A stretch of DNA of 64,000 bases from NCBI RefSeq assembly GCF_022458985.1, contig NC_061774.1, forward strand, positions 15,586,197 to 15,650,196, in the 5' to 3' direction. Each line of letters opens with the position of its first letter. Position 1 is the stretch's first letter. Below, one piece after another: positions 52,413-63,725 of this stretch. Source of the DNA: Mugil cephalus (taxonomy: Eukaryota > Chordata > Actinopteri > Mugiliformes > Mugilidae). A program made the translations under genes and the position numbers. The notes beneath the pieces are model-generated. The model was not told the origin of the DNA, did no database searches, and saw only the letters and a program-made list of their open reading frames with translations.

Positions 52413-52487
52413 GCTTTTTAAGGTGCTGTGACGTCACCACACAGGTGAAACCTGATAGGTCAAACTGCAGCTCACTGGGAAATTTCC
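52413..52487. promoter_or_regulatory. Promoter elements between type B copy 2 and the broken ES1 copy: CRE and kappa-B-like site
   Basis: On the minus strand a TTAAAAAG box lies at 52413-52420. A perfect palindromic CRE, TGACGTCA, is at 52429-52436. GGGAAATTTCC at 52477-52487 fits the kappa-B pattern GGRRNNYYCC. The CRE has a one-base-off partner before type B copy 1 (14663-14670). The kappa-B word is not kept there (GGGAAATAACA). Confidence 0.45.
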
Positions 52488-53113
52488 GGATACTTTTTAA
52501 GGTGCGTGAAGTCAACACTTTGGACGAGAGGAGGGAGGAGGAGATTGTGGGGGCAGGACTGGGCTGTAGGTTTTCCGCTTCTCGGCGAAAACGCCCGTCA
52601 CACACCTCCATCTCCACCTCCACCTCCACCGGAGAGCTCGACTCAAGCATCCTGTTCAACCACTCTCAAAGTGAGCACGTCTGTTCCCATTGTCTCTCAG
52701 AAGAAGACGTTTTCTGATGTCATTGCCCGGTTAAAAAACAACGAAATACTGTTACAACAGGAGTAGAGCGCCCTAGTTCAGAACAAAGTCCCCAATACAC
52801 AAGTAAAAGAGCACACACTGCCGAAATGCGAGCAATTTTGCGCAATTTTAAGATCAAACACGCTGAGTTTAGACACTTTTGAAAGTGCCAGTTGAGCTCT
52901 ACAGATAAACGTTGGAGGGAAATGTTGTGTTATTAAATGACTCTTATAAATGAAAGAATACTTTTAATTAGAGCGGAGTTTCACACAGCAGGCTCAAACC
53001 TGTATGGGTTTACTTGTGTAAACATGGTCACCTGGCAGCGGCTCTCCTGAGAGAACAGCTACATTGAATGTGAAACAAGTCTGCCCTTAAACTGTTAGTA
53101 GTTAAAAAAAAAA

Positions 53114-54056
53114 AACGCATTGCAGTCATTCTGTCAGGCTGTGGAGTTTATGATGGCACATAGATCCACGAGGACTCGGCCGTGGAGCAAAAGTAAGAGC
53201 ACAAAAAGGAGAAGGAAACAGTGCATCCCATTTAATGGCAGCTCTAAACAGATCCCTTGAAACTGAATCTAATCTGATACTTATTGCTGAACTGCTGTTC
53301 GGTTTCAGGTGCAGATGTTTGCTCCAAACACAGATCAGATGCATGTTGTGAACCACTGCGAGCTCAAACCTATGGAGCAGAAGAGAAACATCCTGCAGGA
53401 AAGCGCCCGCATCGCCAGGGGTAACGTGGCTGATCTGGACAAGCTGGATGTGTCAGCCTTTGATGCTGTCATCATCCCAGGTAAGTCTACCATAAATAAC
53501 CACGCTTAATAAAGTCTGGGTGGGCCTCTTCTTTTCTGCGACGTTCTAAATGAATGCTGTGATGCTCATTCAGGGGCCTTCGGTGTGGCCAAGAACCTGA
53601 GTGACTGGGTCGTGAAGAATAAGGACTGCACCGTCCAGCCACAGCTGGAGAAGGTCATCAAGGATTTCCACAAAGCTGGAAAGCCTCTGGGCATGTGCTG
53701 CATCTCCCCCGTCCTGGCTGCCAAAATCCTGCCCGGCTGTGAGGTCACCGTGGGGCAGGACAAAGAGTGTGATCAGTGAGTGAAATAAATGACCATCTTC
53801 AGACGTGACTGAAGGCTAAGGAAAAAAATTCAAATAGATCAAAAGCTGAAACTTGCTTTTCTTTCCGTCTTTCCGTCCTTCATGACACAGCAGGTGTCAT
53901 GAAGGAGATGGGCTGCAAGCATGTGAACAAAGAAGTGGGTGAAGCTCACGTTGATGTCAAAAACAAGCTGGTCCCCACCTGTGCCTTCATGTGCCTTTCA
54001 TAAAGTGTTTGATGGAGCAGGTGCCATGGTTACAGAGACTCTGAAACTGGCCTAAT
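53114..54056 (+). pseudogene. Broken second copy of the ES1-like gene
   Basis: Exons 2 and 3 (about 53309-53480 and 53574-53775) and their intron are nearly identical to the working gene at 16260-16726. Exon 1 has lost its ATG (replaced by an A run), has TAG in place of a GAG codon (53161-53163) and lacks about 24 bases before its donor. The acceptor and opening codons of exon 4 are rearranged (near 53870-53895), and an 8-base deletion near 53990 shifts the last exon. A homologous 5' UTR exon remains at about 52595-52672. It cannot make a full ES1 protein. AATAAA at 54134 may still end transcripts. Confidence 0.9.
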
Positions 54057-54059
54057 CAC

Positions 54060-55000
54060 TGGTACACTTTGAGTAGGAGCTGCTTTAACAAAAAGTAATT
54101 TCCCCTCACGATCAATAGAGTAATTCTGATACTGAATAAAAGTTCCATCTGTGTATTTTGAGTTCTGATCTTCTGTTAAAGAAACTATATTCAACACAAT
54201 GTTGTTCTCTCACTTTTATTTGAGAGTTAATTTGTAAATGTATTGATTGTCAATAAATTCTACTCTGCATATTGCAAATATGCATTTATTGTTTTCTTTG
54301 ACACAAACTAGAAGGGCAGTCAATACGGACTCTTAACTTAAAATCAAGTGTGGTGTTGTTCTGACATACACAGATGTTGTTTGGGTTTAACCTGGAAGAG
54401 ATGGATTGTTTTATTACAAAGAAAAGATAATCTGTTTAATATGATTAGAAGACCCTGTGTACGATACATTCCATATTCAAAGTTATTCTGTAACCACGCA
54501 GTATCTACTCTCCTTTATAAATATATGGCCATAATTTCTCAAATGAGGGGGGAACATCCTGGTCAGTGATTTAAACAAAATCCTTTCTTTCAAGGATGAA
54601 TTATGAATGTTTCAGTGTCAGGTTCACAGAGTACACTGTATACTACATTTAACCAGTTTTTCTGAGTGAGATGAATCTGCAATAGTAAAGGCCTGAAGTC
54701 AAGGTATTCATTGGGTAACAAAAAACGTTAACAAATAGTTATTGAACCTAATCTAGTTGAATCTAATAGACCAAGAAAAAGTATTGAATCAGTCAAACGA
54801 TTTTGTATTTTCACATTTATTTAAAGTTTCATAAAACAGTCCACTTCAATCTTTATATGACACAACAAAATGTTCCCATCAAATCAACAGTTCATTTAAG
54901 CAGTTCAATATGATGCAATAAATGGATTAATAAGCAAATAATACCCATGTTCCTTCATTTCAAAGTTTGTATAACATCGATTGTTCCTGCAAGACTCCAG
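54060..55000. other. Intergenic; 3' UTR of the minus-strand dioxygenase and start of an inverted-repeat arm
   Basis: No gene between the broken ES1 copy and the dioxygenase. From about 54780 rightward the sequence is the left arm of the large inverted repeat. Confidence 0.5.
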
Positions 55001-56790
55001 TCAGCATTCATTGCTCTTGCTGGAGAAGTGATTGAACTGGTCCGTTCCACAAACCAACATTGCTGCACGGAATTTCCTGGGGCGATCAGGATCCTGAAAA
55101 CATTCAAAAAAAGAAGAAGCAAACAAGCTCAGTTTAATTCTAGTGTGATGCACTGACATTATAACCCACAGAGATGTGTTTGCCTCACCTCAGTGGGGTA
55201 CGCACAGGTGGGAACGTATCGGATCACAAACCCACAGCGCCTCTTCTGGGAGGTGTTTGGGTCACTTGCATGGACGAGGAGTCCATCATGAACCTACATT
55301 CAAACAGTTTCGTACGTTATTAAACCCTGTATCGACTTCTGACCTGTTCATACAAATATACCTTTAACCTAGAAGTAGACTCACAGACATCTGTCCAGCT
55401 AACAGAGGGCAAAGCACAGCTTGATCTGCCTGCACCAGCTCCTCTGGGATCTCCTGGTTGACTGACAGCATGTTTCCAGGGCGGCTGGCGAGGCGATGGG
55501 GCAACATGCCAGAGCAGTGGCTTCCTACAGACACAGAGTTCAACTGTGTTTACTTCATAAAGTACACTTAATAAATGCATTGAGCTCAAGTAACTATAAT
55601 TATTTGGAGCTGAGGCTGCAGCAGAACTGTAGTCTGGGGCTTCATTTAGGTACCTGGGATGACCTGAAGGGCTCCGTTTTCTTTTTGGGAGTCATCTAAA
55701 GCCAGCCACACAGAGAGAACAGGGCCTCCATCAATCCCCCAGTACCTGAACACAGAAAGTACATTTAGACAAAATAAAGAGAAAAAAAACAACACAGCTA
55801 CATTCACACAGAGTTACACTAACCTCATGTCCTGATGCCACGCTACGTATGGAAGTCCACCGTCTCCAACATTCACCTCCGCTTTGGTTTGGTTCTCTTC
55901 CTTCCCCTGGATGTCGGCTGCTTTGAGCGCTGGGTATTTACAGATGAAGCGGGAGTCCAGCAGGATGACGTCAGGGCCCAGGACAGCTGTGACCACTTGC
56001 AGGAGGCGGGGGTGTTTGGCCAGACCCATCACCCACGGATACTGGAGGTGAACATTGTGGAGGCTGTACTGAGTGTACTCTTCACCTGGAGATACAAGCA
56101 AATACATAACACACCAATCTCTGACTAATAGTGCAACAATCAAGCCACAGCAAAGTTTTTTTACTGTACGGTTATTCTAAGGAGGAACCAAGTAAAAGAC
56201 AGACTCTGTTTTAGGACAGGCATTAAATAAATGTGCAGATAAAAAAATCTAAACTATTTATCCCCGTCCTTTTATTTCCTTTCTCTCATCATCCCCAGGC
56301 TCATCTGCGCTACTTACCAAATTCCTTCTCCAACAGAGAAAAGGCCTCTCTGGCCTCCCTCAGCTCCGTCTCATTCAGTATAGGCAGCGCTGAGAGGAAG
56401 CCCTGCTGGTTGTAGCTCTCCTGTAGTTCGGCTGCAGATGTAGTCATCTCTGTCAGTCTGGGTCTCTGCTGATTCACTGAGGCTCACCGCTTCCAAACAG
56501 AATAAGAGACTGATGGTGGTAATTAAGGAGTAGAAAGTAGAAAGGACACATAAAGCAGAGTTTAAATATGTTGCAGCTCAGCGCGACATGGTGGTATTTA
56601 TATAAATGAAACCCTGCCCACTGGGCCTGATGGGAAAGACGCGTTGTGTCTAACTGAATAACACCTTGTTCTCCCTGACGTTCAAGACCAGTATAATTTT
56701 AGGACACACTGGATTACCTGCATGAACCACCTTTATTTTCCACATTAAGAGTCATTTTTTAAAATAATTATCTTAAAGCCTATTTTTTTT
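54780..56790. repeat. Left arm of a ~2-kb inverted repeat carrying the dioxygenase gene
   Basis: Reverse complement of 58690-60830. Identity is high over exons and introns and fades outward. It reaches past the TATA box on the inner side (TTTTAGGACACACTGGATTACC against TTTTAGGAAACACCTGATTACT) and into the 3' UTR on the outer side. Confidence 0.9.
55001..56447 (-). CDS. Phytanoyl-CoA dioxygenase (PhyH)-family enzyme, copy 1
   Basis: Minus-strand exons 56318-56447, 55824-56085, 55654-55745, 55385-55524, 55189-55293, 55001-55093; 822 nt, 273 residues. Fe(II)/2-oxoglutarate oxygenase of the PhyH fold: H127-x-D129 (YVAWHQDM), distal H216 (VHDGLLVHASDPN), a 2-oxoglutarate-binding arginine in KRRCGFVIRY, and the family phrase ENGALQVIPGSH. 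It is closer in wording to the SyrP/ectoine-hydroxylase-like branch than to peroxisomal PHYH, with no obvious targeting signal. Substrate unknown. Ends SKSNEC. TATATAAA (minus strand) lies at 56597-56604, about 150 bases before the ATG. Head-to-head twin at 59038. Confidence 0.93.
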
Positions 56791-57354
56791 TAAAAAAAAG
56801 AAAAAAAGTGGGAAAGCAACATTAATATAGAGAGCTAACTAATAAATCCTAATGTCAGTGTATTTGTTGATATAAAATCTGTGTCTCCATACCTGTCTGC
56901 AGTTATTCTCGGTTAGTCTGGATGAGCAGCTCTTGTGAGGGAGACTCTATATACTGCACCTTGTGGAAACTCCTCCTACGTCAGTATCTTAAAATCTGTC
57001 CATATATTTCTCTCTCGGAGGAAATGAAAAGAAAGATAAAGCCCATGACTTCATGAAACAGGCTCCTATTGTTGTGCAATCTTGGGGCGTTTGGTCACCT
57101 CATGGAGGTTTTATTGTCAGGAAACATAAAACCTTTTCTTTTCAGGGGGCTTCTGTCAGACCTTTTTTTTCACATGTTATGCCACGTAGTTCATGGATGT
57201 CCGTGCATACCAGCCATTACCTCAGTGACTAACTAAACAAATACATAAACTTATTTATGATATAAGTCAGGTGTGGCAAGTCTTTGGAAATCACTCACCA
57301 ATCTGTGTGACAGAAAATTAGGTATCTACCAGCTACTCGAGCTGAGACACAATA

Positions 57355-57840
57355 CAAATAAAGGATTCTTCTGTTATCTATTCAGCCTGAGCAAATTATT
57401 TACGGCTGCCTGGTAATTGATGAGAATCAGTGACCTGGAACCAGCAGTAGCAGTAAAAGTTGAGGTAATGTTGTGTTATGAAGGAAGTGTTCTCTTCATA
57501 ACATAACATTACCTCAGAATGAAAATATGTGTAATACATGGAGGTAGAGAATAAAGTATTCAACAGAATTCCAAGAACAATATATATTGAGAAATATAAG
57601 CAGTGACAGTAAAGGAACAGTGACAAGGAAACAGCAGTTGTGGGAAACCTTTCAGATTCCTTCAGAGTAACAGCAAACAATAGGCAATAAATCACTGCTG
57701 TCACTGTTTTTATCAGTAGATGTATCATTTATTATGGTTTACTGTGTGGTAGTTTGGAGGGGGAAAAAGTCTTTCACAAAATTTAATGTACAACATAAAT
57801 GAAAAATAATTGCACAATGAAAAAATGTAAAAAATACATG
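57355..57840. repeat. Direct repeat partner 1 (with 61045-61445)
   Basis: Shared phrases in the same order: AAAGGATTCTT, GGAACAGTG.CAAGGAAACA, AAACCTTTCAGAT, CAACAGCAAACA-like, ACTGTGTGGTAGTTTGG and ACAACATAAATGA. Moderate divergence. In the second place it lies downstream of the plus-strand dioxygenase. Confidence 0.8.
57461..57516. repeat. 22-bp hairpin-forming inverted repeat
   Basis: Left arm 57461-57482 (TGAGGTAATGTTGTG...) and right arm 57495-57516 pair at 21 of 22 positions around a 12-base loop. Confidence 0.9.
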
Positions 57841-58689
57841 TGGAAATTCTGGTTTGACATTTAATAAAACTGATTAACAATCACACATAGAGGGAAGGAG
57901 CATCATTATAAAAAGCATTTCATTTCTGAAACAAATTAATACATTTTTATTTTATTTATTTTATTTTTAATATATAATATATAATAATAATCTCTTTATA
58001 ATACATTTAAACTCATAATTAAAAATATTCTTGTATATATCATATTTTCATCTTTAATCCATAAAATTTCAAACTAGTGTCCGTAATGAGATTACTTTAT
58101 ACAAATAGCTGAAAGAAAGCCAACATGAAAATTTAAAAATATATATACTAGAAGGCAACCTCTAATAACAGATTTTATCCATTAGTATAAAAGGAGACAG
58201 TCATTGACCTCCTCCTCTCCCTCTTATCACACACACCATATAATAAGTCATTGTCCTGTGATCAGTCATCGCTCCTTCTTCTAAAGAAATGAAAGTACGA
58301 GGTGATTTCTGGGAAGGTTTGCCTGACAGGATAATAAGATGCTTTGAACTAAGAATCTATTGGATCATCTGGAGCAATTTCGAAACAAACGTCAGCACCG
58401 AGAATAGTTTTTCTTTCCTGGTGGTAAAGTGTGACATCAGACCTATACATAGAAACAACTGTCCATCAATCTGACAAAGGCCTTCTGAAAAGAAAAGGTG
58501 TTGTGTTTCCTTACAAAGAAAACTCATTCAAACGACCAAACACACCTGGATTGTCTAACAAAACAAAAGGAGCCAGTGTCATGAAGTCATTGGGTTTTTT
58601 TTTTACATCACATGATAACTTGTATTAGGATTTATTGGGTTATTAAGTCAAGGTATATTTTTTACATTTAATTTATAATTCTTTTTTTT

Positions 58690-60830
58690 TTACTGTCAGT
58701 ATAATTTATTCATTTCACGCCTATTTTATTAGAAAATATTAAAACTCTTAACATGGAAAATAGTGATTCATATAAGTAATCAGGTGTTTCCTAAAATCAT
58801 ACTGATCTTGATGGACAGGAGGAACAAGGCGTAACAACGCGTCTTTCCCATCAGGCCCAGTAGGCAGGGTTTCATTTATATAAATACCACCATGTCGCGC
58901 TGAGCTGCAACATATTTTAAACTCTGCTTTATGTGTCCTTTCTACTTTCTACTCCTTAATCTCCACCATAATCGGTCTCTTATTCTGTCTAGAAGCGGAG
59001 AGCCTCAGTGAATCAGCAGAGACCCAGACTGACAGAGATGACTACATCTGCAGCCGAACTACAGGAGAGCTACAACCAGCAGGGCTTCCTCTCAGCGCTG
59101 CCTATACTGAATGAGACGGAGCTGAGGGAGGCCAGAGAGGCCTTTTCTCTGTTGGAGAAGGAATTAGGTAAGTAGCGCAGATGAGCCTGGGGATGATGAG
59201 AGAAAAGAAATAAAAGGACGGGGATAAATAGTTTAGATTTTTTATCTGCACATTTATTTAAAGCCTGTCCTAAAACAGAGTCCATCTTTTACTTGGTTCC
59301 TCCTTAGAATAACCGTACAGTAAAAAAAAACTTTGCTGTGTCTTGAATGTTGCACTATTAGTCAGAGAACTGGTGTGTTATGTATTTGCTTGTATCTCCA
59401 GGTGAAGAGTACACTCAGTACAGCCTCCACAATGTTCACCTCCAATATCCGTGGGTGATGGGTCTGGCCAAACACCCCCGCCTCCTGCAAGTAGTCACAG
59501 CTGTCCTGGGCCCTGACGTGATCCTGCTGGACTCCCGCTTCATCTGTAAATACCCAGCGCTCAAAGCAGCCGACATCCAGGGGAAGGAAGAGAACCAAAC
59601 CAAAGCGGAGGTGAATGTTGGAGACGGTGGACTTCCATACGTAGCGTGGCATCAGGACATGAGGTTAGTGTAACTCTGTGTGAAGGTAGCTGTGTTGTTT
59701 TTTTTCTCTTTATTTTGTCTAAATGTACTTTCTGTGTTCAGGTACTGGGGGATTGATGGAGGCCCTGTTCTCTCTGTGTGGCTGGCTTTAGATGACTCCC
59801 AAAAAGAAAACGGAGCCCTTCAGGTCATCCCAGGTACCTAAATGAAGCCCCAGACTACAGTTCTGCTGCAGCCTCAGCTCCAAATAATTATAGTTACTTG
59901 AGCTCAATGCATTTATTAAGTGTACTTTATGAAGTAAACACAGTTGAACTCTGTGTCTGTAGGAAGCCACTGCTCTGGCATGTTGCCCCATCGCCTCGCC
60001 AGCCGCCCTGGAAACATGCTGTCAGTCAACCAGGAGATCCCAGAGGAGCTGGTGCAGGCAGATCAAGCTGTGCTTTGCCCTCTGTTAGCTGGACAGATGT
60101 CTGTGAGTCTACTTCTAGGTTAAAGGTATATTTGTATGAGCAGGTCAGAAGTCGATACAGGGTTTAAAAACGTACGAAACTGTTTGAATGTAGGTTCATG
60201 ATGGACTCCTCGTCCATGCAAGTGACCCAAACACCTCCCAGAAGAGGCGCTGTGGGTTTGTGATCCGATACGTTCCCACCTGTGCGTACCCCAGTGAGGT
60301 GAGGCAAACACATCTCTGTGGGTTATAATGTCAGTGCATCACAGGTAAAATATACTGAACTCGGTTTTTGAATGTTTTCAGGATCCTGATCGCCCCAGGA
60401 AATTCCATGCAGCAATGTTGGTTTGTGGAACGGACCAGTTCAATCACTTCTCCAGCAAGAGCACATGAATGCTGACTGGAGTCTTGCAGGAACAATCGAT
60501 GTTATACATACTTTGAAATGAAGGAACATGTGTATTATTTGCTTATTAATCCATTTATTGCATCATATTGAACTGCTGTAATGAACTGTTGATTTGATGG
60601 GTACATTTTGTTGTGTCATATAAAGATTGAAGTGGACTGTTTTATGAACATACTTTGAAATGAGGGAACATGTGTATTCTTATGCTTATGAAATTAATTT
60701 ATTAAAAATACATTTATTGCATCATATTCAACTGCTTTAATGAAATGTTGCTTTGATAGGAACATGTTGTTGAGTTTAATGAAGATTTAAATGAATGTGA
60801 AAACACAGTCATTTTGACTGATTCAAGACT
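58690..60830. repeat. Right arm of the ~2-kb inverted repeat
   Basis: Reverse-complement partner of 54780-56790. Its outer end contains a local duplication (ACATACTTTGAAATGA twice, near 60507 and 60648) not present in the left arm. Confidence 0.9.
59038..60468 (+). CDS. Phytanoyl-CoA dioxygenase (PhyH)-family enzyme, copy 2
   Basis: Exons 59038-59167, 59402-59663, 59742-59833, 59963-60102, 60194-60298, 60382-60468; 816 nt, 271 residues. Nearly identical to copy 1, with the same H127-x-D129, H216 and RRCGFVIRY. Changes include ELG for EFG at the exon 1/2 join, PSED for PTED and FHAAM for FRAAM. A one-base insertion near the end changes the last codons so that it ends SKST instead of SKSNEC. 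TATATAAA lies at 58877-58884, 154 bases before the ATG, mirrored in copy 1. Both copies look functional. The pair diverges from a 2.6-kb region between their ATGs. Confidence 0.93.
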
Positions 60831-61657
60831 ATCTATTGGATTCATGGTTCACCGTCCTAATTTCCCTCTAAGCTCTACTGAAAATTGTTCAGATATTGCA
60901 CAATGTTCTGTGTCATACTCATAAAATGTTTTAAAACGTTTTAAAACCGAAACATTGTTCATTGTGTTGTAGCTCATCCATTGATCTTTGTGAGGGGAAA
61001 CTAAATCAGTTCTCGCTACTCTCCATAAGTCGTTAACACAAACAGAGTCAAAGGATTCTTTTGTGATTTGTTAAGTGTCAGCAAATCATTTACAGAGAGG
61101 GAAACTCCTGACCACTTGGTGGTCGCCCCTGCTGTGAAATATGCGACATTAGTTTCAATTCAGATAAGGAACAGTGTCAAGGAAACAACGGTTGCGGTAA
61201 ACCTTTCAGATTTCTTCAGAGCAACAGCAAACATGGAGCAATATCGCTGCTACATGACCTCACACCTTTAGAATGACCTCACTTCTCCCTCATCTGACTG
61301 CCTGATGTCACATTTGATCAGTGTAATAAATGTATATACAGTAACTACTTTTATTAGTAGACATTTAATTTATTATACTGTGTGGTAGTTTGGGAACAAG
61401 TCAAAATACAACATAAATGAGAAATAATTATATAATAAAAAAATGTTTTGGCATTTAACCACAAAAATATATTAGAAAAGAGATATATTAGATATATTAA
61501 AAAATATGTATGTGCTAATGTTGGCAAACTAAAAATAGAGTTAGATTTCCTCTGCTTTTCTTGCTGGTCCCACTGTGGGATAAATACTGAAATTTCTTAT
61601 GTTATTCTTTCTTTTCTTGTCATTGGGTTTGATGTTGGGTTTCTCTCCCTCTGAATC
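60831..61657. other. Intergenic with direct repeat partner 2 and 3' UTR of the coiled-coil gene
   Basis: 61045-61445 is the direct-repeat partner of 57355-57840. No gene is seen. The right part probably belongs to the 3' UTR of the minus-strand gene ending at 61658. Confidence 0.6.
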
Positions 61658-63429
61658 TCAGTCTGACTCTTTGTCTCTGCTCGGGTGCTTGGGGCAGAGT
61701 GGGTGGTGCTGTTTTCTCTTCTCTCCACTCTGTGTCCTCTTGTCTCCCCCTAGCAGGCGATGCTCGTTATTGCAGCGGTGGATGAGCACGGGGTCCTTGT
61801 TCTGGGGAGATTTCTGCAACAGCAGACGCTGCAGCATCTGCTTGTCGGACCGCTCTCTCCTGAAGTCGTCCTCATAAACCTTGAGCTGTCAAAACAAGAC
61901 ACGGTAGAAATCAGACAAATGAGTTTCCGGCTGAAAACTCATTCATTGGATTCAAACCCCTAAATTTGCCAACATCATTTGAGAGATTTGTAGCAGTGAA
62001 AATATCTCTGATTAAATTTACATTTGGCTTAGATGATTAGTTCCATACATCTACTGTCTTAACCACGTAAAGTTTCTGGTTTGACAAAACAATCAAGCAT
62101 TCAATTGATCTCCACCTTCTGTTGCACGTGCACATTTTGCTGGGTTCGGGTGATCAAACTCAAGTGTGAAACTGTGCGCGCGCTTCTGTGTGTGCGTTCA
62201 CGTGCACAGACAATTAAAACACTACCTGTTCTTGAAGTAGTGCCACCTGTTGACGCATCTCCTCCCTCTTCTTCCTCAGCCTGCGGTTCTCCTGCAGCGT
62301 GTGCTTGTGGTCGTTGTGCTCGGTCTGAAACTCCGCCTCATAAATCTCGGTCTGCCGACACAACACACCAATATGGCAGTGAGCCAATACCGTACCGAAG
62401 CCATATCTTGTAAATAGTATTATGAATTTTTCAGCAGCAAAGAGCCACCACTTGGTGGCGCAGTTCACCGTCTCATTGCCGCGTCTAAGCTTTAAGGATT
62501 TTTTTTCCCTGGCAACAGTGAGTTCACATCAGTTCTGTTCTTATCACGTTGGACAAGGAAACATTTTTTTTTTTTTTTTTTTTTTTTTTTTGATGCTGTG
62601 CTGAAGAGACCAGCTCACCTGACATCTCAGGGCATCCAGCTGCTCCTTTAATTCCTGGACGTCCTGCTGGGAGTCTCCCAGAGTGTTACTGCTGCTCCGG
62701 CTTTTCCCCTGCCACCCTGCCTCTGAGCTGGGAGAAGCTGCGAAAAATGAAGATGATGATGATGATGATGAGGTGTTGTATGCAGAGACGCGGCTGCGTG
62801 ACAGGTCGGGACCCACGGCAGGATGGCTGGGGGGGGCTGAACCAGGGCTGAATACCCCAACACTGAAGCTCCCCTTTAGTGAAAGCATAAGAACAAGTCA
62901 TGAGAGGCAGTCTCGTCGCAGAGGCGACATTTTTAACGAAAAGAAAATGTACAAAATGATCCACTGCACAGCCGCGCTGGCAGGAGGAGTACCTGTTTGT
63001 CAGCTTGGAGGTCTCTCTCTGGATGGTGCATCCTGCTCTCCATCAGCCTGATGTATTCCTGCAGCTCCTGATTCTTCTTTAGCTCATGCATCAAAGCTTG
63101 CTCATAGTACTCCTTTGCACTCTGCAATGCCAAAAATACACACTTAAACCACCTGTAACTTCCGGCGCACACACCAGTGCGATAAACTTGTGGTGAAATA
63201 TCGCTGCGTGTTTACCTGTTGGTGTTCCACTTTGAGGAGCAGTCTACTGTTTAACTGTTTAATGGCGTTGTTCTCCAGCTCTAAAGACTCCAGTCTTTGC
63301 TGGAGACTCTGTGTGGCGCTGCGGTACACCTGGTCCCAATCCTCGTTCAGCCTCATCAACTGTGACACGCAATCATCATCGTCATCACCACCGCCATCGT
63401 ACAATAACCAGGCATCCAGTGCAGCAGTA

Positions 63430-63481
<52 letters not shown>

Positions 63482-63725
63482 GGTTTTCAGACAGAACTAA
63501 ATCTAATTTCCAACATCAGCAATAAAATGTGTACTTGTAGAGAGTCGGCACGGGCTTAAGCGAGGCTGTACCTCTTTGTTGACTCTGCGGAGCTCCGTGT
63601 TCTTGTTGAGCAGCAGCAGTTTCTCCTGGTCAGTGGAGGTGACCGTCAAACTCTCAGTGATCAGAGTGACCTGCTCCTCCGTGGACAGCAGCCTGTCACC
63701 CATGGGGCTCACCTCCTCTGGCCTC
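61658..63725 (-). CDS. Coiled-coil protein with UBAN-like motif, TNIP/ABIN-type (5' end off window)
   Basis: Six minus-strand exons: 63572-63725, 63216-63359, 62993-63121, 62619-62873, 62226-62351, 61658-61885. All junctions are in frame, with TGA at 61658-61660; earlier exons lie right of 63725, mostly beyond the window. Long heptad-rich helices (EKLLLLNKNTELRRVNKE, then EDWDQVYRSATQSLQQRLE and SAKEYYEQALMHELKKNQEL) are followed by a Ser-rich linker with eight serines in a row, then EIYEAEFQTEHNDHK and KVYEDDFRRERSDKQ. The DFxxERxxR/K pattern is that of UBAN ubiquitin-binding coiled coils in ABIN/TNIP, NEMO and optineurin, which restrain or relay NF-kappa-B signalling. The C-terminus has HRCNNEHRL and PLCPKHPSR, perhaps a Cys/His metal site. 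Best guess is a TNIP-family paralogue; exact orthology is uncertain. Confidence 0.65.
62563..62591. repeat. Poly-T run in intron
   Basis: Uninterrupted T stretch of nearly 30 bases in the intron between exons 62619-62873 and 62226-62351 of the coiled-coil gene. Confidence 0.95.
63429..63481. repeat. (CTAT)n microsatellite
   Basis: About 13 CTAT tetramers, in an intron of the coiled-coil gene. Confidence 0.97.

Larger units (their letters stand above)
56791..58689. other. Spacer between the inverted-repeat arms
   Basis: No gene. It contains a 22-bp near-perfect hairpin (57461-57516) and a segment (about 57355-57840) directly repeated at 61045-61445. AT-rich. On the minus strand GTATATAG near 56946-56953, followed by a possible exon ending at donor 56891-56892, could be an extra upstream promoter for the minus-strand dioxygenase. 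Confidence 0.5.
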
